From NCBI RefSeq assembly GCF_000412185.1, contig NZ_ASJA01000001.1:1-64000 (forward strand): a stretch of 64,000 bases of DNA, written 5' to 3'. This stretch comes from Euryhalocaulis caribicus (GTDB lineage: Bacteria; Pseudomonadota; Alphaproteobacteria; Caulobacterales; Maricaulaceae). How positions within the stretch are numbered: position 1 is the stretch's first letter; each line of letters begins with the position of its first letter. The position numbers and the translations under genes are program-made. Under the pieces are notes generated by a model that saw only the letters and a list, made by a program, of their open reading frames with translations, ran no database searches and had not been told where the DNA came from. Of this stretch, positions 32,902-42,562 are shown one piece after another.

Positions 32902-32910
32902 GCCGGCTCC

Positions 32911-33642
32911 ATGACACCGGTGGCCCGGCAACGCTGGTTTTCAAAAACCCATAAGTGGCTCGCGCTCTTCATCGGCGTGCAGCTGGCGATCTGGACCGCG
33001 AGCGGTCTCGTCATGGTCCTTTATGATATTGAGATCGTTCGCGGCGAGCATCTGGCTGAGCGCGGCGCAATGTCAGCGTCGCTTAACCTCGAAGAGGTGC
33101 TCTCCCTCCAACAGGTCGTTAACAGCGATCAAGAGCCCGTCTCCGCACTCTTGGTTGGCAATGCCGGCCGCCCGTATTGGGAACTGACTTTTACCGATGG
33201 GGCGGCGCTGATTGATGCGCAGACAGGTGACCCGCTCAGCCTGCTATCAGCAAACCAAATACAGGCCATTGCCCGACAATCCTATAGAGGAGCCGCCAGC
33301 ATAAGATCGGCGCGACTGCTGGAACATGCCCCCATCGAGTGGCGCAACTACACGCCTGTCTGGCAAGTCGAATTTTCGGATAAGGACGCGACCCGGCTTT
33401 ACATCCATCCCCGAACCGGGGTGGTGGAAACCGTCCGCACCCGGCTTTGGCGTATTTATGACATCGCATGGATGCTTCACATCATGGATTACCGCACGCG
33501 GGATAACTTCAACAACCCGCTGGTCAAAATCGTCGCTTCTCTCGGGCTTACAATCGCGCTCACAGGCCTTGGTCTGGTGTTTTACCGCGTTCTCCTGCCG
33601 CTCTGGCGTCGAGTGCAGATCCGCAAATCAGAAGGCCCTTAA
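32911..33642 (+). CDS. PepSY-associated membrane protein
   Basis: The 243-residue protein has one transmembrane segment near the N-terminus (HKWLALFIGVQLAIWTASGL), a periplasmic PepSY-like region (VWQVEFSDKDATRLYIHPRTGVV) and a C-terminal transmembrane segment (IVASLGLTIALTGLGLVFYR). The motif WRIYDIAWMLHIMDY with the His is common in the group, related to PepSY-TM flavin/heme reductases. A role in metal reduction or transfer across the membrane is plausible but unproven. It follows the DUF2231 fusion by nine bases. Confidence 0.8.
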   Translation: MTPVARQRWFSKTHKWLALFIGVQLAIWTASGLVMVLYDIEIVRGEHLAERGAMSASLNLEEVLSLQQVVNSDQEPVSALLVGNAGRPYWELTFTDGAALIDAQTGDPLSLLSANQIQAIARQSYRGAASIRSARLLEHAPIEWRNYTPVWQVEFSDKDATRLYIHPRTGVVETVRTRLWRIYDIAWMLHIMDYRTRDNFNNPLVKIVASLGLTIALTGLGLVFYRVLLPLWRRVQIRKSEGP

Positions 33643-33681
33643 ATTAACGGCCGAAACGGTCATCTACATCCGATCTTGCAC

Positions 33682-33720
33682 TATACCCATAGGGGGTATA
33701 TTATACCCCCTATGGGTATA
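33682..33720. promoter_or_regulatory. Double CsoR-type operator over a promoter
   Basis: A perfect 39-bp palindrome consists of two 19-bp copies (TATACCCATAGGGGGTATA and its reverse complement) joined by one T. Each half matches the site before csoR. A promoter fits across it: TTGCAC (33676-33681), 17 bases, TATTAT (33699-33704). It should control the DUF5676, P-type ATPase and perhaps permease genes. Confidence 0.85.
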
Positions 33721-33731
33721 AGGAGAATGTC

Positions 33732-33995
33732 ATGACGATATCGGAAAAACATCTTCAAATCGTCCCGTTGGGCTGGGCGCTTTCCGCCGCTTTGGTCGGC
33801 ATTTTTCTGGTTTGCGCGCTGCTCGCTCTGTTGCTGCCGGGCATCGCCGTTTCTCATCAGTGGGTGGGTCTGTTCACCTTGCACGATCCCAGCGCGCCAA
33901 TCGCTTGGGCGGAAGGCGTTGGAGGAAGCATAGCCTTTGGCTGGCTGGCCGCCCTGATTTTTGCGCCCGTCTATAATCGTATCGCCGGGAAATAA
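33732..33995 (+). CDS. DUF5676 family small membrane protein
   Basis: The 87-residue protein has two transmembrane segments (about residues 13-37 and 62-84). DUF5676 proteins are typically encoded directly before heavy-metal P-type ATPases, as here, four bases ahead of the ATPase. It is the first gene behind the double CsoR-type operator, with an AAGGAGA ribosome-binding site. It may assist copper delivery to or assembly of the pump. Confidence 0.85.
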   Translation: MTISEKHLQIVPLGWALSAALVGIFLVCALLALLLPGIAVSHQWVGLFTLHDPSAPIAWAEGVGGSIAFGWLAALIFAPVYNRIAGK

Positions 33996-33998
33996 CCG

Positions 33999-36206
33999 AT
34001 GGCCAATCACGATCATAATTGCTGCAAAACCGGAACATCCCCGAAAACATCCGATGACCGTTATGACCAGGTGCCGCCCGACTATGAGGGCGAGGTCTAT
34101 ACTTGTCCGATGCATCCGCAAGTGCGTCAGCCCGCCCCCGGCTCCTGTCCAATCTGTGGCATGGCGCTGGAAACCGAGGGCGTGCCGCAAGGAAAAGCCG
34201 ACACGACCGAACTCAAAGACATGTCGCGCCGCTTCTGGATCAGCGCGCTCTTCACCATTCCTCTGGTGATTTATGCCATGGGCGACCTGATACCGGGCCG
34301 TCCGTTTGAAAACCTTCTGGACCCGGCTCTCGGGCAGTGGGCTCAGCTGGCATTGGCAAGTCCCGTCGTTTTATGGGGTGCGTGGCCGTTCTTCGTGCGC
34401 GCGGTGGCTTCCGTGCGCAGCATGAATTTGAACATGTTCACGCTCATCGGACTGGGCGTATCCGTGGCCTACCTCTTCTCGGTTGTGGCCGTGCTCTTCC
34501 CGACAATTTTTCCAGACTCGTTTCGAGGAATGAACGGCCATGTCGCAGTCTATTTTGAGGCTGCCGCCGTCATCACGACATTGGTGCTGCTGGGACAGGT
34601 GCTGGAGTTGCGCGCGCGTAATAACACCTCGAACGCCATCCGCGCGCTCCTTGAACTCGCACCACCGACCGCTGTGCGTGTTTCCGATAGCGGCGAGGAT
34701 GAGGAAATTGCCCTCGACGCAGTCAGAAAAGGCGACCGCCTGCGTGTGCGTCCCGGTGAAAAGGTGCCCGTGGACGGGATCATCGATTCCGGACACACAG
34801 TGATCGATGAATCGATGATCACCGGTGAACCGATGCCGGTTGAAAAGGACAAAGATGATCGCGTAACCGGCGGCACTCTTAATCAAACCGGCGGCTTTGT
34901 GATGACCGCCGACCGGGTTGGCGATGACACGCTGTTGTCCCAGATCGTCAAAATGGTCGCCGAGGCCCAACGCAGCCGCGCGCCTATTCAGCGTCTGGCG
35001 GATCTGGTCGCTGGTTATTTTGTGCCGGCGGTCGTGGTGATCGCGCTGATCACTTTCATCATATGGGCCATTTGGGGGCCGCAACCGGCTATGGCCTATG
35101 CGCTGGTCAATGCTGTGGCGGTTTTGATTATTGCCTGTCCTTGCGCGTTGGGGCTGGCCACGCCCATGTCAATCATGGTCGGCGCAGGCAAGGGCGCGCA
35201 GTCCGGGGTGCTGATCCGCGACGCTGAAGCGCTGGAGACCTTGGAAAAAGTCGATCTTCTCCTTGTCGATAAAACCGGAACCCTGACCGAAGGTCATCCG
35301 GAGTTGGTCGATGTGCAGCCTGAAAATGGCTGGGACGCAGATACGCTTCTCTCTCTGGCCGCGTCTTTGGAACGGGGCAGTGAACACCCTCTCGCCGCCG
35401 CGATTGTCCGCGGCGCTGAGGCGCGCGCTCTGACTCTGTCCTCGCCAGATGACTTTGAATCTGTGACCGGCAAAGGCGTAAAGGGCCGTATCAAGGCTCA
35501 ACAGGTCGCGCTGGGCAATCGCGCGATGATGGATAGCATTGCTTCGGCCTCCGAAGCGTTTCTGGCCAAAGCGGAAGAAGGCCGCGCCAAGGGCCAAACC
35601 GTCATGTTTGTGGCGGTTGATGGCCAGCCGGCCGGATTGATCGCTGTGGCAGACCCGATCAAGGAATCCACCCCAGAAGCGTTGGCCTTGCTTCATCAGG
35701 CCGGGGTTCATGTCATCATGCTCACCGGGGATAGTAAGGGAACCGCGCAGGCTGTCGCTGATCAGCTTGGCATTGATGATGTTCGCGCCGAAATTTTACC
35801 CGAAGACAAGCACGCCATCGTCCGGGAGTTTCAGGAGCAAGGCCACAAAGTCGCGATGGCCGGAGACGGCGTGAATGACGCGCCTGCGCTCGCACAGGCC
35901 GATGTTGGCATCGCGATGGGAACCGGCACAGATATCGCGATGGAAAGCGCTGGCGTCACGCTGGTCAAAGGCGATCTGCGCGGCGTAGCCCGAGCCAAAC
36001 GGCTTAGTCATGCGACCATGCGCAATATTCGCCAGAACCTGTTTTTCGCTTTCATCTACAACGCGCTTGGCGTTCCGGTGGCCGCCGGCATTCTCTATCC
36101 CTTCACCGGGATATTGCTCAGCCCGATGATCGCGGCCGCCGCGATGAGTTTTTCTTCCGTGTCGGTCATCGGCAATGCGCTGCGGCTTAACCGGTTGAGG
36201 CTCTAA
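33999..36206 (+). CDS. Copper-exporting P1B-type ATPase
   Basis: A 735-residue pump. The N-terminus has a His/Cys start ([12 protein letters not shown]) and a heavy-metal-binding motif of the YHS-like kind ([20 protein letters not shown]) instead of a classic HMA domain. Core P1B motifs follow: TGEPMPVEK (actuator), [10 protein letters not shown] (membrane metal site, near residue 380), [10 protein letters not shown] (phosphorylated Asp424), HPLAAAI and [10 protein letters not shown]. It should export Cu(I) to the periplasm, where CopA oxidises it. It is controlled by the upstream double operator. Confidence 0.95.
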   Translation: MANHDHNCCKTGTSPKTSDDRYDQVPPDYEGEVYTCPMHPQVRQPAPGSCPICGMALETEGVPQGKADTTELKDMSRRFWISALFTIPLVIYAMGDLIPGRPFENLLDPALGQWAQLALASPVVLWGAWPFFVRAVASVRSMNLNMFTLIGLGVSVAYLFSVVAVLFPTIFPDSFRGMNGHVAVYFEAAAVITTLVLLGQVLELRARNNTSNAIRALLELAPPTAVRVSDSGEDEEIALDAVRKGDRLRVRPGEKVPVDGIIDSGHTVIDESMITGEPMPVEKDKDDRVTGGTLNQTGGFVMTADRVGDDTLLSQIVKMVAEAQRSRAPIQRLADLVAGYFVPAVVVIALITFIIWAIWGPQPAMAYALVNAVAVLIIACPCALGLATPMSIMVGAGKGAQSGVLIRDAEALETLEKVDLLLVDKTGTLTEGHPELVDVQPENGWDADTLLSLAASLERGSEHPLAAAIVRGAEARALTLSSPDDFESVTGKGVKGRIKAQQVALGNRAMMDSIASASEAFLAKAEEGRAKGQTVMFVAVDGQPAGLIAVADPIKESTPEALALLHQAGVHVIMLTGDSKGTAQAVADQLGIDDVRAEILPEDKHAIVREFQEQGHKVAMAGDGVNDAPALAQADVGIAMGTGTDIAMESAGVTLVKGDLRGVARAKRLSHATMRNIRQNLFFAFIYNALGVPVAAGILYPFTGILLSPMIAAAAMSFSSVSVIGNALRLNRLRL

Positions 36207-36211
36207 CTGGG

Positions 36212-37540
36212 ATGAAGACAAACTACAAAAAAAACAGCATTACTCTTTTGGGCGGCATTGCGATGGGGACCGGCGTCATGATTGGCGCCGGTATCTTTGC
36301 GCTTACCGGCCAGATCGCGGAACTGGCCGGGCCGTGGTTTCCGTTATCATTCATAGCCGGAGCGATCGTCACCGCTTTTAGCGCCTACACATATATCAAG
36401 ATGTCAAACGCCTATCCGTCGGCAGGCGGCATCGCCATGATCCTTAAGAAAGCCTATGGCCCCGGCGCTATTGCCGCCGCCGCCTCTCTCTTGATGGCCC
36501 TCTCGATGGTCATCAATGAAAGTCTGGTGGCCCGCACATTCGGCACATATGTCCTGCGGCCATTTGATTTGGGCGACAGCACATTCTGGACCCCAGTGCT
36601 CGGCGTGACGCTCATTTTCGTTGCTTTCTTGATCAACATTTCCGGAAACCGGTCTGTCGGTCTGTTTTCGCTTATTATGGCGGCGGTCAAAATTGGCGGT
36701 ATCGCGCTGTTTGGCGCAGCGGCTCTCTGGGCTGGCGGTTTTAGCTTTGAACCAGCCGCATCCGATCAAGCGGCGATGCCGATGGCCGGATTCATCGCAT
36801 CAATGGCTCTCTCAATCCTCGCTTTCAAAGGATTTACGACAATCACCAACAGCGGCGCGGAAATGGTCGATCCGCACAAGAATGTGGGACGGACGATCAT
36901 CATCTCTATTCTGATTTGCGTGGTGGTCTATCTGCTTGTCGCTTTCGCGGTCGGTTCAAGTCTCACTCTGTCGCAAATCATCGAGGCGAAAGATTACTCT
37001 TTGGCGCGCGCCGCCGAACCGGCTTTGGGTGCGGCCGGCTTTTATTTTACTATTCTGCTGGCTGCTGTCGCCACGGCGTCCGGGCTCTTGGCGAGCATCT
37101 TCGCCGTCTCCCGCATGTTGGCGATGCTCACCGAAATGAAAATGATCCCCCATCGCCATTTTGGGATGCCGGGACCGATACAAAAACACACGCTGGTCTA
37201 CACGGTCGTGGTTGCTGCGTTCCTGACGATCTTTTTTGATCTTAGCCGGATCGCGTCACTTGGCGTCTTCTTTTATCTGGTGATGGATATCTTGATCCAT
37301 TTTGGTGTTTTTCGAACGCTCCGCCATGACATCAAGGCCAAAGGCTGGATCCTTATCACTGCCATGGTGCTGGACGGGATCGTTCTCATCGTTTTTGCCG
37401 GAATGAAGCTTCGCTCCGATCCGGGAATTGTCCTCATAGCCATTGCCGCTATCGGGGCCGTTTTCATCTATGAGCGCTTTTTCCTCTCCCAATGGACCGT
37501 GAGGGATGACACAGAGAATGCAACTGACCCCTCAGCTTGA
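36212..37540 (+). CDS. APC-superfamily amino-acid permease
   Basis: The 442-residue protein has about twelve transmembrane segments. Family signatures are GGIAMGTGVMIGAGIFALTG in helix 1 and MALSILAFKGFTTITNSGAE in helix 6. It imports or exchanges amino acids or amines; the substrate is unknown. It begins five bases after the ATPase stop and appears to be in the same copper-regulated transcript, so it may bring in a copper-chelating or stress-relieving amino acid. The C-terminus ends against the convergent traG. Confidence 0.85.
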   Translation: MKTNYKKNSITLLGGIAMGTGVMIGAGIFALTGQIAELAGPWFPLSFIAGAIVTAFSAYTYIKMSNAYPSAGGIAMILKKAYGPGAIAAAASLLMALSMVINESLVARTFGTYVLRPFDLGDSTFWTPVLGVTLIFVAFLINISGNRSVGLFSLIMAAVKIGGIALFGAAALWAGGFSFEPAASDQAAMPMAGFIASMALSILAFKGFTTITNSGAEMVDPHKNVGRTIIISILICVVVYLLVAFAVGSSLTLSQIIEAKDYSLARAAEPALGAAGFYFTILLAAVATASGLLASIFAVSRMLAMLTEMKMIPHRHFGMPGPIQKHTLVYTVVVAAFLTIFFDLSRIASLGVFFYLVMDILIHFGVFRTLRHDIKAKGWILITAMVLDGIVLIVFAGMKLRSDPGIVLIAIAAIGAVFIYERFFLSQWTVRDDTENATDPSA

Positions 37541-37580
37541 TGAGACGCTTTGCTTCTTAAGAGGTATGCAACATCCCTGA

Positions 37581-39473
37581 CTACGCTTGGTCCTTAAACC
37601 ACCAATGTTTATTGGCCATGATCGGGTAGCGATTTTCGATAAAGAGCACCTGCTGATCACGACCCATCGTCATCATCTGATCCGCGTAAGCGAGCGGGCG
37701 CTGAACATCATCATGACTGATCGTTTCCGACCCGCCGCTTGAGCTGGTGCCGCCTCGGCCGCTTTGGCTGGAACCCCAATTTTTCCCAAAGCTGACCGAC
37801 CGCTTGGTCAGCGTGGTCATACCGGTCAGGTGTTCGGCATATTTCGCTGTCTCAAAATCCCGGCTGCCAAAATATTGAAACACCCCGGCATTGCTGATGA
37901 AGCTCTGCCAGCCCTTATCGCCGTATAGACGCATGAGCTGGGAGAGGTCCTGCGTGACCGCCCAGAGCTGAACCCCAAGCCCCGCCATGGTCGCATAGGC
38001 GCTTTCAATGAGCGTGAGTTTCTCAAGAGCGGCGAACTCATCCAAGATCACCCGCACCGGCGGACGCTCCGTATCGGCCGGCGTCCGCGTCAGATCAATC
38101 AGCGCACTGGTGATGATCAGCCGCAGCCATCGATTGAAAGTGGAGAGCCGATCAAGCGGCAGGACTAAATAGACGGTGACCGGGCATTCCCCGGTCTTTA
38201 AATCCGCAAACCGAAAATCCGACGTCTCAAGGCTCTCGGTGATTTTCGGGCTTTCAAGGAAGTGCGTGTTCGACTGCGCCGTCGAAATCACGCCGGAGCG
38301 TTCTTTCTCCGCCTTTTGAACAAAGCGGTCAGCGGCCGAGCGCACCAGAGGGTGTTCGCTTGCGGCCATGCGGATCAGGATTTCATCGAGTGTGCCGGAG
38401 AGATCCTCGTCTTCATCGCTCTCCGATCCGGCCGGAAGCGAGAGGATTTCCCGCACGCGACCCAAATGCCGATGACCTTTTTCTTCCGGCGCGCTGACCA
38501 CATAGAGGATGAAGCCATAGATGAGCGCCTTGGCCTCATTGGTCCAGAACGGGTCTTTCTCTGCGTCGATGACCAACGCATCGGCGAGCATCATCGCGTC
38601 CGAAGCCAGGTCGGGATCATCCTTATCCAGCGCGTCCAGTGGATTGAACCGGGCGATCAGCTCCCCCTTCACGCCCTCGCCGTAGCGGTCACTCTCACGC
38701 GAAATCTCCCACGGATCGACGATATAGACCTGCTGGCCCATCGCTTCGCGCTTGGCCGCCGTGCGCCGGGCATTTTCCCCCTTGGGATCAATCACCAGAA
38801 TGGAAGAATCCGATCGGAGCAGATTGGGAATGATGGCCGTCGCGCCCTTGCCGGTGCGCGTCGGCGCCACGGTGAGGGCGTGCATATCGCCCTCATAAAT
38901 GATTGGGTCACCTGTCTCCGGCTCTTTGCCCAAAAACAAACCAGTCCCGGAAGCGAGCTCGCCCAGCAGCCCCCATTCTTTGAGGTCCGCATGCCTCGCC
39001 CACCGTGAGGAGCCAAAAACATTCTCCAATGTTTTTGGCGGCCGAATTTTTACGAAAAGCGCGGCGGCAATTCCGCCGCCGGCGACGAGGCCCAGCCCGA
39101 AGCCGAGCAAGGCGGTGATGCCGCTGATGCCCGGCTGGTCGCTGGTATCACCAATGAACCATAAAAGAACGGCAAGCCCGGCCAAAACGGCCCAGCCATA
39201 TCGGCGGGTTAAAAACCGCCAGAAGGCGAACAGGCTGACAAGTCCAGCGCCAAGCACGGCGCCGATGATGATCATCATGCCCGTCATGCCGCGCCAAGGA
39301 TTGGCGGCAGGACCAAAATCATAGGGATCATTGGGCGCGGTCTCACCGCCAAGCATGAGACCGACCAGAATGAAGAGGATGAACAGAGCGAGCAGGACAA
39401 GGAAGATCAGGCCAGCGATCTTGGCCGCTTTCTTCCATGCCGGGCGTTTGCCCTTTTGATCAGAAGCCCCCAC
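37581..39473 (-). CDS. traG: Type IV coupling protein TraG/VirD4
   Basis: The 630-residue ATPase has N-terminal transmembrane segments (about residues 15-35, 60-80, 90-105 and 115-140). The Walker A motif is VAPTRTGKGAT and Walker B VRVILDEFAAL, with VIDPKGEN between them. A Gly/Ser-rich stretch (SQSGRGGTSSSGGS) lies near the C-terminus. It hands the relaxase-DNA complex to a type IV secretion channel. No channel genes are present, so the channel must come from another element. The start is a GTG (39473) with AGGA upstream. Confidence 0.94.
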   Translation of the reverse strand: MGASDQKGKRPAWKKAAKIAGLIFLVLLALFILFILVGLMLGGETAPNDPYDFGPAANPWRGMTGMMIIIGAVLGAGLVSLFAFWRFLTRRYGWAVLAGLAVLLWFIGDTSDQPGISGITALLGFGLGLVAGGGIAAALFVKIRPPKTLENVFGSSRWARHADLKEWGLLGELASGTGLFLGKEPETGDPIIYEGDMHALTVAPTRTGKGATAIIPNLLRSDSSILVIDPKGENARRTAAKREAMGQQVYIVDPWEISRESDRYGEGVKGELIARFNPLDALDKDDPDLASDAMMLADALVIDAEKDPFWTNEAKALIYGFILYVVSAPEEKGHRHLGRVREILSLPAGSESDEDEDLSGTLDEILIRMAASEHPLVRSAADRFVQKAEKERSGVISTAQSNTHFLESPKITESLETSDFRFADLKTGECPVTVYLVLPLDRLSTFNRWLRLIITSALIDLTRTPADTERPPVRVILDEFAALEKLTLIESAYATMAGLGVQLWAVTQDLSQLMRLYGDKGWQSFISNAGVFQYFGSRDFETAKYAEHLTGMTTLTKRSVSFGKNWGSSQSGRGGTSSSGGSETISHDDVQRPLAYADQMMTMGRDQQVLFIENRYPIMANKHWWFKDQA

Positions 39474-39633
39474 AGCCTGTCCTGACCCTGTGGCCGATTA
39501 ACGACTTATCTCATGACTGAGAAATAATTCGTCAGCGGCAAAAATATTTTCGACATCTTGAATACTATTAGATGTCTCTTCAGTCAATTTTAGGTTGTAA
39601 TAACTTGCTTGATCATACCCGCGCATGACGCCT

Positions 39634-39957
39634 CTAGCCCTTGCGGGAGCGCTTTGGCGGAAGACGCGGGCGCGACGCATCCTCGAAACTCTCGTTCATT
39701 TCACTGTCGAGTCCGAACAGTGACCGGTCGCGTTTTGAGACCGCGTCATCGAGTATCTCATAAAGGGTTCTGGCAAACTTGGGATCGCGGGATGCCTTGT
39801 TTAGCACTGCTTCGCCGGCGACGAATTTGCGTCTGGCGAGACGCTTTAATTCGCTTTTCATTTGGCGCGCGGTCAGCCGATTAATGTCATTCTGGATCCG
39901 CGCTTTTTCCTGCATCAGCGATTTGAGTTTTTCATCTGAGGGGAGGCGTCTGGCCAT
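39634..39957 (-). CDS. TraD-like mobilisation accessory protein
   Basis: This 107-residue basic protein starts MARRLPSDEKLKSLMQEKAR, with helical content and a conserved R-rich centre (ARQMKSELKRLARRKFVAGE). It resembles the TraD/TraC proteins encoded next to TraA in Ti-type transfer systems, which help assemble the relaxosome. It is divergent from the relaxase, with the oriT-like site in between, and lies upstream of traG on the same strand. Confidence 0.8.
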   Translation of the reverse strand: MARRLPSDEKLKSLMQEKARIQNDINRLTARQMKSELKRLARRKFVAGEAVLNKASRDPKFARTLYEILDDAVSKRDRSLFGLDSEMNESFEDASRPRLPPKRSRKG

Positions 39958-40019
39958 ATTCCGAATCCTTTCCCTTTCTCAAACGCAATCGCAGGGTGTA
40001 TTATCCTCCAAACAACCTA

Positions 40020-40052
40020 ATAGCGCACTTATACAAACTTGAAAAAGTTTGT
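40020..40052 (-). other. Putative origin of transfer (oriT)
   Basis: Between the divergent mobilisation genes, the minus strand reads a hairpin ACAAACTT-tttc-AAGTTTGT (40033-40052) followed by TATAAGTGCGCTA. The hairpin plus TAAGTGCG|C core matches the RSF1010/MobQ-type nick region. The expected nick is between 40024 and 40023 on the minus strand. Confidence 0.75.
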
Positions 40053-40133
40053 GTGCGGTCTCAGTCGCCGACAGGCTTCCTCGGGCTTTGCCAAGAAGTC
40101 GTCTTGGCGTCGCCCGACCCATCAGGAGGAGTG

Positions 40134-41648
40134 ATGGCGATCTACTCATTCCGGGCCAGTATCGTGAAGCGCGCTGAGGGGCGCAGCTCCGTTGCGGCCG
40201 CCGCCTACCGGGCGGGCGAAGCGTTGGTCGATGAGCGCACAGGCGTGACCCATGATTACAGCCGCAAGCACGGCGTGTTTCACGCCGAGATACGGGCCCC
40301 GGAACAGGCTCCTGATTGGGCCTTCGACCGCGAGGCTTTGTGGAACGCGGTCGAAGTCTGCGAGACGCGGAAGAACTCTCAGCTCGCGAGAGAATTCACG
40401 CTCGCCCTGCCACACGAATTATCCGACGAAGAGCGCCGGGGTCTGGTTACACAATTCGTGGATGAGGAGTGCGTCTCTAAGGGCATGGTGGCGGATATCG
40501 CCATTCACTTGCCTGACCGCGATGGCGATCAGCGCAACCATCATGCCCATATTCTCCTGGCGCTTCGAGAGATCACGCCGGAGGGTTTCACGCGAAAGGC
40601 GCGTGAATGGAATGATCGAAGTGGGCTTGATCATTGGCGTGAGGCGTGGGCGGAAAAAATCAATCTAGCCTTAGAACGCGCCGGCAGACCCGAGCGCGTC
40701 GATCATCGCACGCTGGACGCTCAGGGCGAGGATCGGGAGCCCACGATCCATGAAGGCAAGGACGCCACCGCGATGAAGCGCGAGGGCGAGATGCCGGATG
40801 TCTGTCAGGAGAATGAGAGTAAGCGGCTCAGGAATGATGAACGGGAGCAGGCGGAAATCGCCGCCGCCAAAGAAACCCAGTCTGAGCGAAATGTCAGGCT
40901 GTTGAAGAAACCCGCCCCCAACCGGATGAAGCGCCTGCGATCGGCCATCACGGAATTGCGCAAACAGGACGCCGGCAATACCGATCTCAATTTGATCCGG
41001 GCGCAGACGGCCGAGATCCAACGGCGTCTCTATCGCTATCAGGCGCGGACCAAATATCTTGGGGAGTTGGATGAGGTCGTCAAAGGTGGCTTTGAGAGCG
41101 TTTACCGCGACGGTGAGTCAGCCCGACAGCGCTATAAGGCGCTTAGCCAAGAAGACGGCTTCAATCCCAACAAGGCGGCACGGCGCGTGAAAAACGCGCC
41201 GGAACAGTTCGGTCGCATGAAAGGCTGGTCGCTCGGCTTCCTCTATCGCTCACGCGCCAGACGGGAAGCGCTCGCCACCCTTCCGATCCTGATGGAAAAG
41301 GCCGCGAAGGCGGAATATGTCCGCGCCAAGCTGACCCGAGAAGCCGATCAGATCGAGAAGGATCGCGCACAGGCGGATCAGCTCAAATCACTCAAGGCCA
41401 CTCTAAAAGAGAAGGGGTGCTCAGATCGCTTGCCGGTCTTACGGCGCATCCAAAAGCGCGCGCGGGGTCTTACCGATAAAGAATGGGCTTCGCTAAAACC
41501 AGCCGAGAAGCATACCATCGGCGAAGCGCGACGCATGATGAAGAGCGCACCGTGCCGTGATCATGCCGATCAGCTCCTCGCGGCATCAAAGGTCAAAGAG
41601 CGCGTCCGCGCTCGTCTCATCACGAAGGGTCAGAATCGGGAACGGTGA
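40134..41648 (+). CDS. traA: MobA/MobL-family relaxase (TraA N-terminal type)
   Basis: The 504-residue relaxase starts at 40134 (MAIYSFRASIVKRAEGRSSV) after AGGAGGAG. MobQ motifs are present: the catalytic tyrosine region AAAAYRAGEALVDERTG, the conserved HGVFHAEI and the metal-binding NHHAHILLALREI. The second half is a charged, coiled-coil-rich tail without the helicase domain of full-length TraA. It would nick the oriT just upstream and pilot the strand. Confidence 0.93.
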   Translation: MAIYSFRASIVKRAEGRSSVAAAAYRAGEALVDERTGVTHDYSRKHGVFHAEIRAPEQAPDWAFDREALWNAVEVCETRKNSQLAREFTLALPHELSDEERRGLVTQFVDEECVSKGMVADIAIHLPDRDGDQRNHHAHILLALREITPEGFTRKAREWNDRSGLDHWREAWAEKINLALERAGRPERVDHRTLDAQGEDREPTIHEGKDATAMKREGEMPDVCQENESKRLRNDEREQAEIAAAKETQSERNVRLLKKPAPNRMKRLRSAITELRKQDAGNTDLNLIRAQTAEIQRRLYRYQARTKYLGELDEVVKGGFESVYRDGESARQRYKALSQEDGFNPNKAARRVKNAPEQFGRMKGWSLGFLYRSRARREALATLPILMEKAAKAEYVRAKLTREADQIEKDRAQADQLKSLKATLKEKGCSDRLPVLRRIQKRARGLTDKEWASLKPAEKHTIGEARRMMKSAPCRDHADQLLAASKVKERVRARLITKGQNRER

Positions 41649-41674
41649 GAAAATCTGGAAGCGGCACCAAACCT

Positions 41675-42562
41675 CTATCTGCCATACGCGAATTTCGGCG
41701 TCCAAGACGCTTCCAAGCTTAGGTCTTCGTCATCCTCTAACTCATCAGGGTCTTCTGGGAGATCGTCACTCGATAGGACCGTCATTGTAAGATCATAGGA
41801 GCCCAAACCAATGACCTCTTCGTCTAATTCCACGCTAGCCGGGCCATCAAACCAATCTGCTAAGGTAGTAACATCGCAGTCAGAGGCTGCGTAGCGCACG
41901 TTCTCCGGATTAGAATTAAATTTTTTGGTCACAGTGTCAGGAAGCATTGAGCCTTTACGAAGGAAAGATAAGCGCCCCAGCTTCTTGAAGCCGTCCGACA
42001 AGAACGCGTAGCAGACCTGCTTGCCTTGGCTGACAACAACCGCAACTGGATAGGGACTGCATTCTGCTGCTCGGATTGCAGTTGCTGTCAGAGAACATTT
42101 AGCCTTATCGCTGAGAGCTTTAATCCCCTCTAATCCAATTGTTTGATTTCCTAAAAAGTTTGAAACAAGTCTGCTTGGAAGAAGGAGGCCTGATGCAAAA
42201 TGATCAGCTTCCAGTTCGATTGAATTATCCCCCTCACGGAAACCAGCGCGGGATATGTGCCAGGAACCAGATTTTTGAATCTCTTCTGGATGTCCGTCGA
42301 GAAAATAGTGTCCAAGCTCGTGCCCGACTGTAAAGCGCTGAAATCCACAATTATCGATGTTTGTAGCGTAAAAAATACCAGTGCCTGTATTTAAAAAAAT
42401 GATGCCGCCGCTTACGCCGGGTGCGTCTGCCGGCTTAGGCTCAATAAGTATTTCTTCCTTCTCAGCGATAGCGAAAGGATCAATCGGAAAATCATCAAAG
42501 CCAAACTCTTTGGCTTTCCGTTCGCCCTGTTGCCGCGCCCACTCTAAACGAAATTTCCTCAT
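41675..42562 (-). CDS. ImmA/IrrE-family metallopeptidase
   Basis: A 295-residue protein with the zinc-protease motif VGHELGHYFLDGH and the downstream Glu in SIELEADHFASGLLLPS. It has a long C-terminal extension of unknown fold that ends very acidic (EDPDELEDDEDLSLEAS). ImmA-type proteases cut a partner repressor. The partner is the XRE protein upstream, whose stop overlaps this start (ATGA). They may control element excision or form a toxin-antitoxin-like pair. Confidence 0.88.
   Translation of the reverse strand: MRKFRLEWARQQGERKAKEFGFDDFPIDPFAIAEKEEILIEPKPADAPGVSGGIIFLNTGTGIFYATNIDNCGFQRFTVGHELGHYFLDGHPEEIQKSGSWHISRAGFREGDNSIELEADHFASGLLLPSRLVSNFLGNQTIGLEGIKALSDKAKCSLTATAIRAAECSPYPVAVVVSQGKQVCYAFLSDGFKKLGRLSFLRKGSMLPDTVTKKFNSNPENVRYAASDCDVTTLADWFDGPASVELDEEVIGLGSYDLTMTVLSSDDLPEDPDELEDDEDLSLEASWTPKFAYGR

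Noticed and set aside
40134-41648. Full TraA relaxase-helicase
   Set aside because: The relaxase is only 504 residues and shows no helicase Walker motifs in its second half.
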